Below are positions 10,276-22,945 of a DNA stretch of 64,000 nt, piece by piece. The notes beneath the pieces are model-generated. The model was not told the origin of the DNA, did no database searches, and saw only the letters and a list, made by a program, of their open reading frames with translations. Each line of letters begins with the position of its first letter. The stretch's first letter is position 1. Position numbers and translations under genes: made by a program. The DNA comes from Molanna angustata (lineage: Eukaryota > Arthropoda > Insecta > Trichoptera > Molannidae): contig OY754980.1 in the NCBI GenBank assembly GCA_963576475.1, forward strand, positions 5,794,518 to 5,858,517, read 5' to 3'.

Positions 10276-11669
10276 GAGTAAAAACGCGGAAGAATTAAAG
10301 CAAATTTTGTTAGAACACGGACGTTTATATGAAGAAACTACTGAAAAATGTTTAATGAATATAAGGTATCATGGAGGAAAGTATTGAAAAGCTTTTTTTT
10401 GATGGTATGTTGAACATTAGATTTGATTTATGTATAATATACTGATCTATTTTCTTGCTCATCGAAGGAATTAAATGCTTTTTGGGAGATGGACATAAGA
10501 GTAAAATAGTTCTCGACTGGAAACGAAATTAATTAATTTTGGGATTCACTTTAAGTAAATTTTTACCATAATTATGGGTAGTAAATAAAATAAAAATGCT
10601 AAGTATAGTGGAAATTATGTGTACCTATAACTCTTATAATGCAATTGTACGAATTGGAAGCCGACACAATCAAAAGATTGAAGACAAAATTTACCATTTA
10701 TAATGTCAGCTATTGGCATTGCTCCAAAATGTTTAGACGTAATTTATATTAACTGGTCGATAAAATTACCAATGCAGATTACTTACTGAAAACATAAAAA
10801 CATCATAATAAATTAAATTAGTTATGAAAAGGTTTCGTATTTCGATATATGAATCCGAGGGTTTTATAAAATATGCTTAAGTTGTTATGAATTCAATATG
10901 ATTTGTTAAAGATAATTTTTATAAAATGTGTGAAAGATATTTATACCTTAATCCCTGATTTCAGATTTATTAATCATGAAATGCGGCACGTTGAATAACA
11001 AATACATAATATTATGTAAATATTTTCCCTTTATTTCCATAACACAAATAAATCAATACACAATTATTAAAAAAACGTTAATTCAAATGAATTTATTCAG
11101 AAATATACGAAAATTTTACATACATCAAGTAATAAAAAAACAAAAATTCACAGCAATAGTAAAATGATTTGAAAATGGAAAGAAAATGAAATTGGAATCA
11201 GGTGTTAAGAGGACATATAACGCGAAACCTATTGACTGAAAACATGATACATTAAAATCGCCTAATGCACTATGAAGTTTCGTGTTAGTAAGGATAACTA
11301 TCGCGTGCGTATAAAAAGTTTATACGTGATTTTAACCATCGGAAACCCAAAGATTATTGATTTTTTTGCATTTTAAGAGCAAACCTGACTTGAAATGAAA
11401 AAAGTTTATCGGTCATTCACTTTGATACTGTGCACTCTCTAAGCTTATAAAAGATTTATTTCTCTACGACAAATAGTTATGGAGTAATTAAAAATAAATG
11501 TTGTAAAAAAGGATATTTATAATATTTATATTTATTAGTTGTGTTACAAACATTCACTAGAGAACTGTTGAAAACACTTATTTTTTTGTTCTGTTGAAAG
11601 AACTTATGGTATTTTTTCTAGAAACACACTGTTTAACATATTTACATATTTGATTTGATTTGGTTTATA
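10276..11669. other. No gene seen
   Basis: Very AT-rich, 1.4 kb, no supported features beyond short spurious frames. Confidence 0.6.
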
Positions 11670-12219
11670 TATTTTTTTTTAAATGAATATGTTCTTGTAA
11701 AACAAGTACATATACATCTTCCTTCTTCTTCTTCTTCAATGGCACTACAGCCCAAATCGGGCTTTGGCCTCCTACAACTTTCGCCTCCAACCATCCCTGT
11801 CCTCAGCCACTATTCTCCATCCGGTCATTTGGAGAAGCTGGTTCGCATCTTTGGTTACTTCGTCTTGCCATCTCAGTCTTGGTCTTCCTATCCTCCTCTT
11901 TCCCCCCGGATGCCCCATCATCACCCTCTTCGGTACCCGGGAGTTTGACATACTTTGTACCTGTCCAGCCCATATCAATCTCGAGAGCCTCATATGGGTT
12001 GAGATACTAGGGGCTTGGTAAATGCTGTACAATTCATCATTGCGCCGGATGTACGGATAAACATCTTCCTACGTTCCCGAAAATAAGCATAAATGCTTGT
12101 GCTTATTTTAGCGAACGAAATTAAAATAGGTGAACGAAATCGGTCAATTAGGCAGGATTCGAACTCGCGACCATTGAATTACTAACTCAATGCGCTAACC
12201 ACTCTGCCATCGACCCATC
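11670..12219 (-). mobile_element. SINE-1 with tRNA-like head, interrupted
   Basis: The minus-strand head (12219 to about 12140) looks like a tRNA: A-box TGGCAGAGTGG and B-box AGTTCGAATCC, spaced as in a tRNA. A non-tRNA body follows with AAGCACAAGCATTTATGCTT and GTACTTGTTTTACAAGAACA, and an A-rich tail at 11670-11690. The body is split by a 337-bp LINE fragment (11724-12060). Related copies are at 5335-5419, 25165-25290 and 37143-37240. The head lacks a foldable acceptor stem, so it is not a functional tRNA gene. Confidence 0.75.
11724..12060 (-). mobile_element. 5'-truncated LINE 3' end, (GAA)n tail, with target duplication
   Basis: The minus-strand frame at 12032-11772 contains RLIWAGQVQSM, GGKRRIGRPRLRWQDEV and a DGWRRKL end, the C-terminal tail of a LINE reverse transcriptase. 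It ends in GTAGTGCCATTGAAGAAGAAG. The flanking direct repeat ACATCTTCCT (11714-11723 and 12061-12070) is the target duplication. It is inserted in SINE-1, so it is the younger of the two. Confidence 0.85.
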
Positions 12220-13027
12220 TATGGGAGAAATAAATGCCCCTTAACGACCCATATATGCCCCCTCAACGGATAAATATTCCTTCTTTAGTATTGTATTTCG
12301 AATAGAAAATGATTTTGACTGTTTTTTTAACGTATATTCAATATAATTTGTGTATTTTACATATCAAATGGATAATATACTCCTTTTAACTATTCGCATA
12401 CAGTAAATAGATTTCAATGTCTTGAATGATTGGAAGCTCCGGTACTGAGATCCGGACTGAGACAAATCACGATATTGACACGCAGACGAGATTCAGTGTG
12501 GAATGACGATGGTTTATTTGATCGTGCGGTATAGCCCCTAACCTCGGGACTTTTTCATGCGTATAGAAGCGCTGGCTCGCGAACACGTGATGGAGCGGAG
12601 AATACCTACCGTGGGTGCATTCTTATACATATATTTCGCTCGCAAAGAAAAAATGTATATTTAAATATATACCTTGCTCACGCGCTTGCAACAATGTTGC
12701 AGCAAAAGTGAATTATATACATATGTACCTATCTAGCTACTTGTGTATATCTGCATTCAGCTACAACCTCCGAGAATAATTAAGTTATCGAGATACATAC
12801 ATACATATATACATACATACATGTACACACTTTAAAAACTGCATACAGTTTATTAATGTATTCACGTCTTGCCGTGTCATAAACTATTTAAAATTCCGTA
12901 ATTATGTATAAACAGACAATGGATGTACCTAATATTAAACTTAAATAATATTAAAATTTATACACATCATGTCGATACACACGTACTTCAATCAATAAAG
13001 GTTTATAATAATTTTGTTACACACAAA
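12220..13027. other. No gene seen; short ATAC microsatellite
   Basis: Contains a (CATA)n-like tract at about 12795-12825. No gene or transposon end is recognised. Confidence 0.55.
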
Positions 13028-13215
13028 CCATCACGGCATATGCCACAAAAGAAGCAAGACACATGTGTGTATCCTCACACAACAGTTTCGTCTCACCAGA
13101 AAAGACACTACATTCAGAATGGGTGCTGAACTTCGTTGCTGAACTGTGTGTGATGTTATTGTTGCTTGTTGTATTTTCGATAACCCGCCTCTTACGGGAC
13201 ACCCGATAACGATAA
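13028..13215 (+). repeat. Dispersed repeat R, copy 1
   Basis: Shares CATCACGGCATAT, AAGACACTACATTCAGAATGGGTG, GAACTTCGTTGCTGAACT and TGTATTTTCGAT with 52201-52432 (+) and 47823-47945 (-). No open frame is conserved between copies. Class unknown; it may be a SINE body or part of a larger element. Confidence 0.75.
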
Positions 13216-13539
13216 TAATGAGTAAAAATGGAAACACTATCCCAAGCCTGTGCTTTACAGCGATTAAGAATTAATATAAAAAAGGTCCACCGAATTCTCG
13301 TAATTTTTAGTTTTTTTATTAATTTATGGGACTACACGGTCTGAACAATAACATTGATAATCATATAAATAATTATGTTTTAACCATAAAATTGTAAATT
13401 TGAACATAAAATAGATTTAGGAAGTATTCGGAAAAAAACTATATGAAAGTTTCTTTTTAACCCAAACATCCATTTTTGTATCGAACTTTGATGTTAACCT
13501 TTCAAGATACTTATTTATACTAAATAAATATTTCTTCTT

Positions 13540-13930
13540 CCTTTCTTTTAAGGCCTGTTGACCAGTTTAATTCCTGCGTCAGCTTTTCTCTTGTGACCTG
13601 GACTGTCTTTCCATCTTTTGGGAGGACGTCATGGAGGTCAGCTTTTTTGGGGAACATTATATCTGGCCACATTGACGGTTCTTTTAAGTATGTCATTCTT
13701 GATACGTGTTTGCTCCAGAACCTTCTTCTCTGTCGACCCCATCGATATCCTCATCTTCGCGCATCCTTCGGATCTGTGTGTTTCGTAATCTACCACGAAG
13801 AGTTTTGCCAGTGATGATTCTGAGTACCTTCATTTCGCTAGTTCGAAGGAGGTTCTGGATTCTATTCCGTAAGTCATCATGGGACGGACATGTGTATTGT
13901 AGATTCGAACCTTGCTAGGGATGTTCATAT
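13540..13930 (-). mobile_element. LINE C-terminal fragment
   Basis: The minus strand reads PSKVRIYNTHVRPMMTYGIE, then KMKVLRIITGKTLRGRLRNT and IRRMREDEDI. This is the post-RT region of insect RTE-type LINEs (RPxxTYGxE...GKTLRDRxRN). Frames break around 13690. Confidence 0.7.
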
Positions 13931-14459
13931 ACTTGTTTTTCCAATCTGGATATTGCCGCGGCTTTTGATCTTTGATATTTCATTTGTCTTATTAATAGTT
14001 TTGCAACATACACTGGAGACAGATTCGATAATTATTGACTATAAGGCAATCTTAAATAGCCTCTAAAATCAACTCTAAAATAGCCTCTCTATTGTTTCAT
14101 TTGGATCTTTTCAATCGGTTTGGTCATTAGAAATATTTTGCTATATCAGAGGTTCATTAGAATATTGCCGTCAGTCAATCACGTCAAAGTATGAGCGTGC
14201 ATTCAAGTAAATTTTCAACACTCAATATTTTCGTGTAAACGTATTTTTATTCACTTAATAAGCCTTCAAAACATATCTTCAGGCGGGTTTCTGATGTTTT
14301 CTTTGTGAATATGCTACTGCATTCAGTCATAAATTTACTGAACGAGCAAAGTAACTGATACGAACTACAACGGGGTCTACAATATTGAGCAGATTATCAT
14401 TTAAATATTTAGTGCTTAAAATAAGCTTCTGCAGGTGCCTCGAAAAATAAAGCGTATGA

Positions 14460-14900
14460 AGGGTGTGTGCTGTCGGGTGCTACATATGCCCTAGAAATTC
14501 ATTCTAAACTAAGTGCTGAGACACTGCTAATGACTCAAAGAGCTAGGGAAAGAACTATGCTGGGTCTGTCACTAAGAGATGAAATAAGAAATGAAGCGGC
14601 GAGAGAAAGATCAAAAGTAAATGATATAATTCACCGTGTGCTCAGTGTGGCGACTCTGAAATGGAAATAAGCTAGACAAAAGCTCGGACGCTAAGTGGAC
14701 AAAAAGAGTGCTGACTTAGAGACGTCGTACGACAAAAAGAGGTGTGGGATGACCGCAGCTGAGGTGGAAGGATGATATACAACAATATATGCTAGCGCAT
14801 CCTGGATGCAAACTGCACAGGACAGGACGTCGTGGAGTCAAATAGAGGAGGCCTTATTCGTTCAGGTGTAGACGGAAATACGCAGAAGGAGAAGAAGGTG
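14460..14900 (+). mobile_element. LINE C-terminal fragment
   Basis: The first frame has MTQRARERTMLGLSLRDEIR and SKVNDIIHRV. A second frame has ASWMQTAQDRTSWSQIEEAF. Both are diagnostic pieces of the RTE-type LINE C-terminus, in order but in different frames. The end is AGAAGGAGAAGAAGG, a short purine tail. Confidence 0.75.
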
Positions 14901-15019
14901 CCTCGATTCGTCTTTACAGCACGAATGTAATTTTATGGTAAACCAGATTAGCACATACGATTTTGCGACTAATGTCACCGAGTTCACAATATTTCGATGC
15001 GGTTCTTCCAAAAAAGTAT

Positions 15020-15290
15020 ACGGTTAGTTCTATTTAACCACCGGGCATGATAAAGCTCACCTGGTCTTGTATATATTAAATCTATGAGCCATTCATAACA
15101 GCAGCAATGACTTTTTGTAATTACATCTGGTCTATATTCTGTTGGTATTGGTGGTGGCAGTTCACCCTCTGTTCTTGAAAATTGTACTTACTAACGGCAA
15201 TGTCTCGTATTTATCTAATGCCATTCCTAATCTGCCTATAACAGATCTAGGTCCTTCAGTAGGGCCATCTACCCATTAAACTGCCCAAAT
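15020..15290 (-). pseudogene. Possible decayed transposon ORF
   Basis: In minus-strand frames I read PPPIPTEYRPDVITKSHCCC, then RPGELYHARWLNRTNRIL, and before it GPRSVIGRLGMALDKYETLP. The HARWLNRANRIL-like segment resembles transposon-derived proteins of insects. Stops and frame breaks separate the pieces. No family can be named. Confidence 0.3.
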
Positions 15291-16092
15291 ACCTATATAT
15301 TCACAGTCATTAAAAACTGTTAAAATATTTCTTGCAGTACCTGATCCTGAAACTACATGCCCAACATAAATAGAACCTGGCTATTTAGTAATTGTTATTA
15401 TGTTCTACTATTAACTCTACATAATCTTTATAATTTTTAAATAGTTTTATCTGTCTTATTTTTCCTTCCATCAAAGTGTACTTCTCTCTCCCTCCCTTAT
15501 GAATTTATCCCACATGGTTGTGGGGTCATATCTCCTCACTACATTTTGTCCTAGGTAGAAATTTTTTCGCGTAATATGTATCTCAGTATTCTTACTTTCA
15601 TCCTATCTAATGTATTTGTCAACAGCACCTTAAAGTCGACATCAGAAGCAGAATATAGCAGAGAGCATAAGATAGCCGCTACAGCTCGGTATGATATTTC
15701 ATATATTTTGCACACAGTCGTCCAACTATAGAGACTAGCATCTGAGATTTTGGACGAGTCAACTTCTCCTGGAAAGCTGTGTCATAGGTTAAAAGTTTTT
15801 TGTTCATCTGATACACGTTGGATATTACGCCGCGATGGTATGTAGGTATGTATGAAAAGTATTTATCTGATAGAAATCCAGTAAAATTTCAGAATATTAA
15901 AAAAAAAAAATAAGTAAAAATACCTATAAACATATTTAAATAAAATGCTCAAAACGTCACTGGTGTTATATGGATGTCCACTCCATTAGCCCAAAGGCAA
16001 ATATTGGAGTGTGTTTAATTTATGTATTGTTTTTCACCCACACAACCGCAATACAAGGGACACATAATTTTCGCAATATGTTCTTTAATTAC
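15291..16092. other. No gene seen
   Basis: May include more of the decayed ORF to the left (up to about 15640 on the minus strand). The stretch at 15975-16010, CCACTCCATTAGCCCAAAGGCA, resembles 29660-29690 and may be an old LINE 3' end. Confidence 0.4.
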
Positions 16093-16190
16093 CTTTTTTT
16101 GTATTGAAAAATAATAAAAAAATATAGGTACTACAAAAAGAAAATAATGATTCTGAGTCACGCCAAGTCTGATTTCTAGACTTATCGGCG
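16093..16190 (-). mobile_element. LINE 3' UTR repeat with AAGTCT hairpin
   Basis: GGTACTACAAAAAGAAAATAATGATTCTGAGTCACGCCAAGTCTGATTTCTAGACTT matches 37484-37572 at nearly every base. AAGTCT and AGACTT form a small hairpin. At 37480-37954 the same sequence follows a LINE C-terminal frame, so here it is a truncated 3' UTR. Confidence 0.65.
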
Positions 16191-16370
16191 TACCTAGAAA
16201 CCAGTGTGATAATATCAATAGTTTTTTTTTTAAATTTGTTATATTACTGTTTAGGTTTAAGTTCTTTTTGCTAAGTGTATACATAATTGCTTTTTTTTTT
16301 CTTATTCTATATATTTTCATCATCAATATGTGTTTTAATCTATGTATGTAAAAGGCATTTATGCCGTTTA

Positions 16371-16621
<251 letters not shown>

Positions 16622-17589
16622 ATGAACTAGCTTTGTTGCAGATTTTTTTTGTGAATTCTTTTTCTCCTTGGTGAAGATGTTATATATTTTAGGTGTCAAG
16701 AAGGAATAATTTCTATGTCCACATGTTCCACCATTTTGGATCTTGGTACCTGCACTTGTTGAATTGTGTTGGTTCTAGTTTTGTGGCATATTTATTTTCT
16801 TTTTATATACATTATATTTTTGTTTGTTTATGGACAAGTTTGTTTTCGCTTTGCTGTTTCATGACACTAACCGGTATCGGTGTTAATTGAAGACCTGCAC
16901 TCTGAATAGCACTTTCAATCCGATTCATGGTGCGTAAAGGAAGACATCATGAATGTTTGCAAGAATAAAGGTGTGCCATCAGAGAGACGCTAAGCATCGT
17001 CTGAATCATATTCTCCCATATTTGTTTCGGGGTCGGCTCTCCTTATTTTTATCCTCCATGCCTATAAGCTACGACGCTAAGCATCGTCTTAATCACAAAA
17101 TTAAAATTGGATAATCCTCAAGGATCACATGCCAACAGTTTTCCTACAGCATATCCTTCCGTATTCTGGATATATTGTCAATAAAAACTCAGGGCTTTGG
17201 TATCGCCGGGTGGACCAGACTTGCCCCCTGGCAAATTATGTCGAACCTGCAATGTGTATGTCGTGTATTCGCAATTTACTTGTAAAACATTTATTTTATT
17301 TGCAAATTGTATTGAAAATTATGCGAAAACTATGTGATACACTGTGTGCTCTACAAATATTCGTGATGTGAATATTATGATTGTGTGTTGAATATATACA
17401 TACCTAATATTATGATGTAAGAAGACTCGCAAAAAGATATATCTTTAACCATGTTAATAATATAAATACTATATAATACATAGTACCTACAATGTTTTTA
17501 GAATAATCGATTTTGCAAGATAATTTGTTGAGAATTCAACGCTTTTTGAATTTAGTGTGGAAGAGAGAAGTGAGATTATGCTATAGTAG
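16622..17589. other. No gene seen
   Basis: AT-rich, several short frames without motifs. Confidence 0.55.
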
Positions 17590-18010
17590 GCTATATAGTA
17601 TATTTTAAAAATAATACCCTCAAAAGATACGTCTTTGAAATAAGGAACAGTTTGTATGTACATATTTATTCTATTGCATGAGTTTTTTGAATTTTGAATT
17701 TGTTTAATACTTTTCTTGTAAAATAAGTTTTAGTAAAAACCCTTTTTTATTTTTTATTGTAATATCTAAAAAACTACAAGGCCTATGGAATAGATTTTTA
17801 CTTCAATCAAAAGAGAATATTAAAATCTATCGACTGTGTTTTTTTATTATTATAATATTTTAACTAAATTTTATAACTATTCTTGCTATTTAAAACGAGT
17901 CGGTTGTGGCCAATGCTAAACTCTCCACTACACAATGAAGCTTCCCTGCTAATATCAATATGAAATCAAATAACTAAACATTGCCAAACATATAAAATTT
18001 TTCTTGCTAT
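17590..18010 (+). repeat. Dispersed repeat D, copy 1
   Basis: CCCTCAAAAGATACGTCTTTGAAAT, then TTTTCTTGTAAAATAAG and CTACAAGGCCTATGGAATAG, also found at 27520-28060 (+), 20225-20450 (+) and 20700-20945 (-). An element-B end (GAGTCGGTTGTGGCCAATGC) lies inside at 17896-17940. No coding capacity. Confidence 0.65.
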
Positions 18011-18278
18011 ATATATTTTTCATACAAAAATCTATTATTATGAACATAATTTTTCAAACGGTTGTTTTTTTTTTCTTTTAACGTTGACCAACTTTGAATG
18101 CAGTTTTTTGGAGAGTATTGTATTGTAATTATTTATTAATTATCCAAAATTAAAATATGTCAAATTTCCTAGTCGTGAGAGCATTTTTTTCAGTTTTAAC
18201 AGTTGAAATCCTCTTCACAAGGTATTCTATAGTAGTGGAGCGTAAAAAACTCTAAATTTTACCTTTTTTGCGCGATAA

Positions 18279-18375
18279 AATGTATGGAAGTGACAGTTGC
18301 CAGTCACGTGACAACTGTCACTTCCATACATTGAGTTATCTTTTCTTGAGCTAAATGACACGTGTCTAGGGGGCT
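18279..18375. mobile_element. Foldback (hairpin) element, right part
   Basis: Perfect 21-bp inverted arms at 18279-18299 and 18312-18332 around a 12-nt loop that contains CACGTG. The right side continues TGAGTTATCTTTTCTTGAGC and GACACGTGTCTAGGGGG, the same as the outer arm of the second copy at 27282. The left outer arm is missing here. Confidence 0.85.
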
Positions 18376-20224
18376 GATTCGCATATCTGTAAATTTGTAT
18401 GAGTTCGATTTTAATTAAGTAGGTATATGTTTTTTATAAATTATCTTCAAAACAATTAGGTTTTTCATATTTTGATCATTTTACCCTTTAAATAAATCAA
18501 CGTTTGGAATTTTACACATACAAAAAATTGCTACTCTGGCCTGAATATACATACACAGGTTAATTTGAAGAAATCGATAATATTGAATATTATTATTGAA
18601 TAAGGTGTTAATGACTGTTAAAAACATTTTACAAAAATTATACTATTTAAAACAATCTTTTGCTTTTAATTTTAAGAGTTCTGCTCTAAATAAATATGAA
18701 AGTGTCCATAAGTTGCCTCAGTACAACACCTATAACGATTGCACCTGTTCAGAAATGTCACGCGATTTTCGAGAACACAGTTGAAACAGAACCAAAAGTA
18801 ATGGTTAGGTATCATCCAACTCGACCAGAATCAATTCCACTAAATATACATACACATAATTATATTAAATGATTCGGAATATTCAAAAAGGAAAATTATC
18901 TCCTTTTGCAAATTATTTTGTAATCGCCAATCACATTCGCATAAATGGTAAGTATTTATTTATTTAATTACTTCAGTTTCGTGTTGAAAGTAATCCACGG
19001 AACCAGACTTACATAATTGTTTGTTCAAAACAGTGAAAATTCACGATTTATAACTTAAATGATTTATTTGATTTTTAAAAATGCTGTTTAATTAAACGAA
19101 ATGCAGGTATGCATAAACGTTCAATAAGACTGAGCGTTTTCAACACCTCGTTATAGAGATTTTTTAAGTATTTATCCTTAACCCTTTCTAAACCAAATTA
19201 TGAAAGCATCACGAAAAAAAATATGTTATATATAAAATGGGCAAATTATGTTATTATAAAGAGATTTTGATAATTTTTTTTTCTTTTTTTGGAAATTTTA
19301 ACAATTCCAATTGTCATCATTCAAATAAAACTTTTCACAAAATAAAAAATCTTTCATTTTTAATTATTATTAGAGATTGAAGGAAATATAATTACCTAAT
19401 AAAAAAATATATAGCATGCTAGAAAACAAAAAAAAAAACTCACATTTATTAAATTTTGAATAACTGTGTTTAGCAAGAAAAGCGCATTTCGCAATAACCG
19501 AGGTTTCAACTGTCAAAATGCACTGTCACTGTAGTCAATACGGCCAAGTTTCCGTCATTCTCAGTATTGTAAGCGATCAAAAATATTGTGATTAATAATT
19601 TAGAAGAGAAATAACACAACTGATAACAATTTTCATTGAGATATACGTAAAATACATTAATGATTCCAATTGGAATCATCGGTTAAGAAAGGGTTAAACG
19701 AAAATAAATTTTAGAGACTACAGAAATATTCATTCATTCATTCATACATATGACTATCAATATAGACTAATGCAATGAAATATTCATGTAAACGGCGCTA
19801 CATAAATGATCCAAATAACTATATATATTACTATTATAATGATCGTTCAGAAGTCAAAATACGAATGTAATTCGTTAGATTTTTAAGTTTAAAGTCTTTT
19901 TAAACTTTTTTATTTTATAAAATATTATTTCATTTCATTTCATTTCCTCTCCTTTTCTATTCCTACACTTCCTCCTCAGTCTCCATCTATATCTTTGTTA
20001 CTGTTGCCATAATTTTTTGTATCATATTTTCACACTCACATGTCTATATTTATTTCTAGTATTTAATTAGCTATATAGTATGTATTCTGTTAAAATCTCT
20101 GAGTCATTTGTTAATGCTTACACTGTGGACATGTTTTTGACAATTATTAAAAAAATTACGGTTTATGCCCATATTATATTACAAAGCTATAATTTCCTCA
20201 AATAAATATATAAAAAAATATTTT
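18376..20224. other. No gene seen
   Basis: 1.8 kb of AT-rich sequence with short homopolymer runs. No supported gene, tRNA or transposon end. Confidence 0.6.
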
Positions 20225-20945
20225 TACTACTTAATTCTGCCGACGAAGATTTTCAAAATTTGAATTTGCCGAATACTTTCCTTGTAAAATTAATATTAAT
20301 TTAGTAATTAGTATTATTTTTTTATTGTAAATGATTGAAAATACTATAAGGCCTACAAAGTAATTTTTTATTATAAACGAGATTATGGAAAGCTATCGAC
20401 TATTTTTTTAAAATTTTTTTTCAGGTTTGTTATGAAAATACAAAAATCAACAAAATAGATATCCGATCATTTGAATAAGGTATAAACTCATGAACACGCG
20501 ATACTACTAACAAGAAACTTCATAGTGTGTTTGGCAGTTTTAGAATAAAATTATATTTTCAGTTACCTAGATTTAGCTTTAAGACCCTTGTATTTATACC
20601 TTGGGCATACGGATGTACCTACACAAATATGCACACTACATTACATATATTCTACTGTATGAAATAACAAATCTGCGATTGCAATATTTTTTCTTGTGGA
20701 AAAGGTAAAATTAGTAATTAAAATATTAAAAAACCCAGCCGGTATATTTTCAAATTATTTTTCATTGAAGAAAAAATCTAATTCATAGGCCCTGTAGTTT
20801 TTAGATGTCTTAAAACTAACAATCAAAAAGTTGAAAAAGGGTTTTAACTCACACAATAAAATAAAGATGTTAATATAAATTGTTCTATATTTCAAAGACG
20901 TATCTTTTTTGGATACTGGGGAAAAGATTTTAAAAGTGTACTATT
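20225..20945. repeat. Dispersed repeat D, two copies in inverted orientation
   Basis: 20225-20450 (+) and 20700-20945 (-) carry the same landmarks (CTTGTAAAAT, CTATAAGGCCTAC; and on the minus strand AAAGATACGTCTTTGAAAT, AAACTACAGGGCCTATGAAT). They face each other across 250 bp. The arms are diverged. Confidence 0.5.
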
Positions 20946-21689
20946 AAGCCTAATATAGATTATATTCTCTTAAAATCAAAAGCTCAAGCAGGTCAGGACG
21001 ATCTGTCGTCAAATTATGCAATATTTATTGATTGAAAAATTTAAAGGATCATATCAATGATTTATAAAAAATACATTAATCAAATATATCATATGTTTCT
21101 CTGTGCTTACATTATAAATGATGTGATGGTATTCAAGATAGTAAAAAATGAGAAAATTGTAGGTAGGTATGCCATGACAAAAGAATGCAGCGTTCCCTCG
21201 ATGTATGTAAGTTTTGAGTTAAAACTTCTTTAATTATATTTAAATTTAATTCATCGCTATGTGTGTAATAAATTAATCATGTAACAAAAATAATTAATTG
21301 ATGATAATGTCAATATAATGCGGCGAACTAAAGTGTTGAGTATTAGAGCGTGTGTGTGTTTTTTTTTCATTTTTAAAGTGCCTCATTAGAAACATGATAC
21401 TCATATAATATGAGTTTGATGGTGGGCATACGTATAATTTGAACATTATGATAATTATAGTGGTTTTTAAATTAAATTAATTTCAGGTCTCATACGCCCC
21501 TTTGTTGAACTACATAGTTTCATCGGGTGTGAAAGGATGAATTAATACGTACATGCCGTACGTATTGTAAAAGCTGGAATGCATCATCTCGCCATTATCA
21601 TATTTGTTTTGTATTACGAGTGATAATTAAATTGAAGTCTGACAAAACAAACGTACAAGGCTGAAACGAGTAAAAAATATACTTATTTT
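20946..21689. other. No gene seen
   Basis: AT-rich sequence; a near-palindrome ACGTACATGCCGTACGT lies at 21549-21565. Confidence 0.5.
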
Positions 21690-22262
21690 ATTTTATTTAA
21701 CAAAGGACAGCACACAGCACATGCATACAATTATTAAAAGTAAATAAATAAAAATACAAATATAAGATGTACCTCTTACGTAGTTACTATACATAGTATC
21801 AAAATAAGACAGTAAAAAGTGTGAATTAGTGTGGGTGCGCGCATGAGAGAAGAGTAACAATATGTATGTATGTGTGTGTGAAAGAGATATCTAGAAAGAG
21901 TGTGAGTGTGTGGGTGTGTATGTGTGTGTATACATGATAGACGAACATATATTGACAGAATCATAAGTTGAGAAGAAGAAGAAAATATATTGCTGAGGAT
22001 GGTTGGGAAAAATAAAATTAATCAGTACCTAGTTGTTTATTGTTATAATGTCACTATGTTAGATACATAAGTTTGTTTTTGAATGTCATATGTGAATCAA
22101 AAAATATGTCTAAGTCGGCATTTTTTTTCATAAGAGTTCAATAAGTTAATCATTCTGTTAATCGGAGCGTTTTTCGAAGCATTTTTTTACATATTATATT
22201 GGAGTATAAAAGTGACGTATGTCTTGTCCGGCGAGTAGATGTATTAAATTTAATATTGGTAA
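21690..22262 (-). mobile_element. LINE C-terminus and 3' UTR
   Basis: The minus strand of 22260-22060 reads, with frame slips, an IICKKMLRKTLRLTE-type stretch followed by KKCRLRHIF and MTFKNKLM. This fits the last residues of a Jockey/CR1-type ORF (Arg-rich, then F-x-x-x-L). Below it lies a low-complexity GT/GA-rich 3' UTR with an AAATAAATAAA tail near 21740. Confidence 0.45.
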
Positions 22263-22370
22263 GAATTTCATGCCATTCTATGTTTTCATTTAGTATGCTG
22301 TGAAGGAACATAAGAAATCCCATTAAAATAAGACTATATAAGTACTCTACAAATCAAAAATAAGCTTATA

Positions 22371-22945
22371 TTTTTACTCCTCACTACCCCAAGGGGAGTT
22401 ATGAATTCGCAATTATTTTTTTTTTCTTTATTTAATTTAAATAGAGGCTCTAAAATAATTTTAAAAGACAAGAAGACCCCGTAGATCTTTATATTTATTT
22501 AATAATATAGAGTTATTTTATAAATAGTATATTGGGGTGTATTGTATTACAAATTATCAAGCTGAGACTTTATTCTGCAAGTTTCATCACAATATATGTA
22601 TATGCATTGTGTGCGTGTGTGTGTGCTGTGTACTACATATGTACAGCGTGTTTAATGTTTATTCTACTTTTTGTTCCCCATTGGTCATTGGTCATCACTG
22701 ACAAATGAAGTGCCGGGTCTGATGTTCCCCATTAAATTTTGAAGTAGGTATATCTAATCAGTGATTTCCAATTGTTTTAACTATCAAATATTTCAAAGTG
22801 ACACCACAGTGATAAGCTCAAGAGACATAAAATTTGATATTTTTATTTACAAATTGCTTAAAAGGCACATCACTTTCATAAAATGACATTGAAGAAATAT
22901 CAAGTTTTCATAACGAAATATTTAATTCAGAAACAATTTACAAGA
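22371..22945 (+). mobile_element. Dispersed element B with an internal insertion
   Basis: TTTTTACTCCTCACTACCCC at the left, then CAAGCTGAGACTTTATTCTG, a GTGTGTG tract, GCGTGTTTAATG, and on the right TCACTTTCATAAAATGACATTGAAG, in the same order as 43395-43985. The terminal 100 bp found in that copy is absent. An extra block at 22421-22540 is not in the other copies. Confidence 0.75.
22421..22540 (+). other. Probable nuclear mitochondrial insertion (16S rRNA fragment)
   Basis: The segment contains TTTTAAAAGACAAGAAGACC, GTAGATCTTTATATTTATTT and, 65 bp on, ATTGGGGTG. In arthropod mitochondrial large-subunit rRNA the conserved peptidyl-transferase region has GACGAGAAGACCCTATAGA, an AT-rich variable loop, then TTGGGGTGA. 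Order and approximate spacing fit. Other element-B copies lack the block, so it is an insertion. Short and slightly altered, so not a functional rRNA. Confidence 0.6.

Noticed and set aside
12140..12219. A tRNA gene
   Set aside because: A and B boxes are present, but there is no acceptor-stem pairing and the sequence continues into a SINE body with an A-rich tail.
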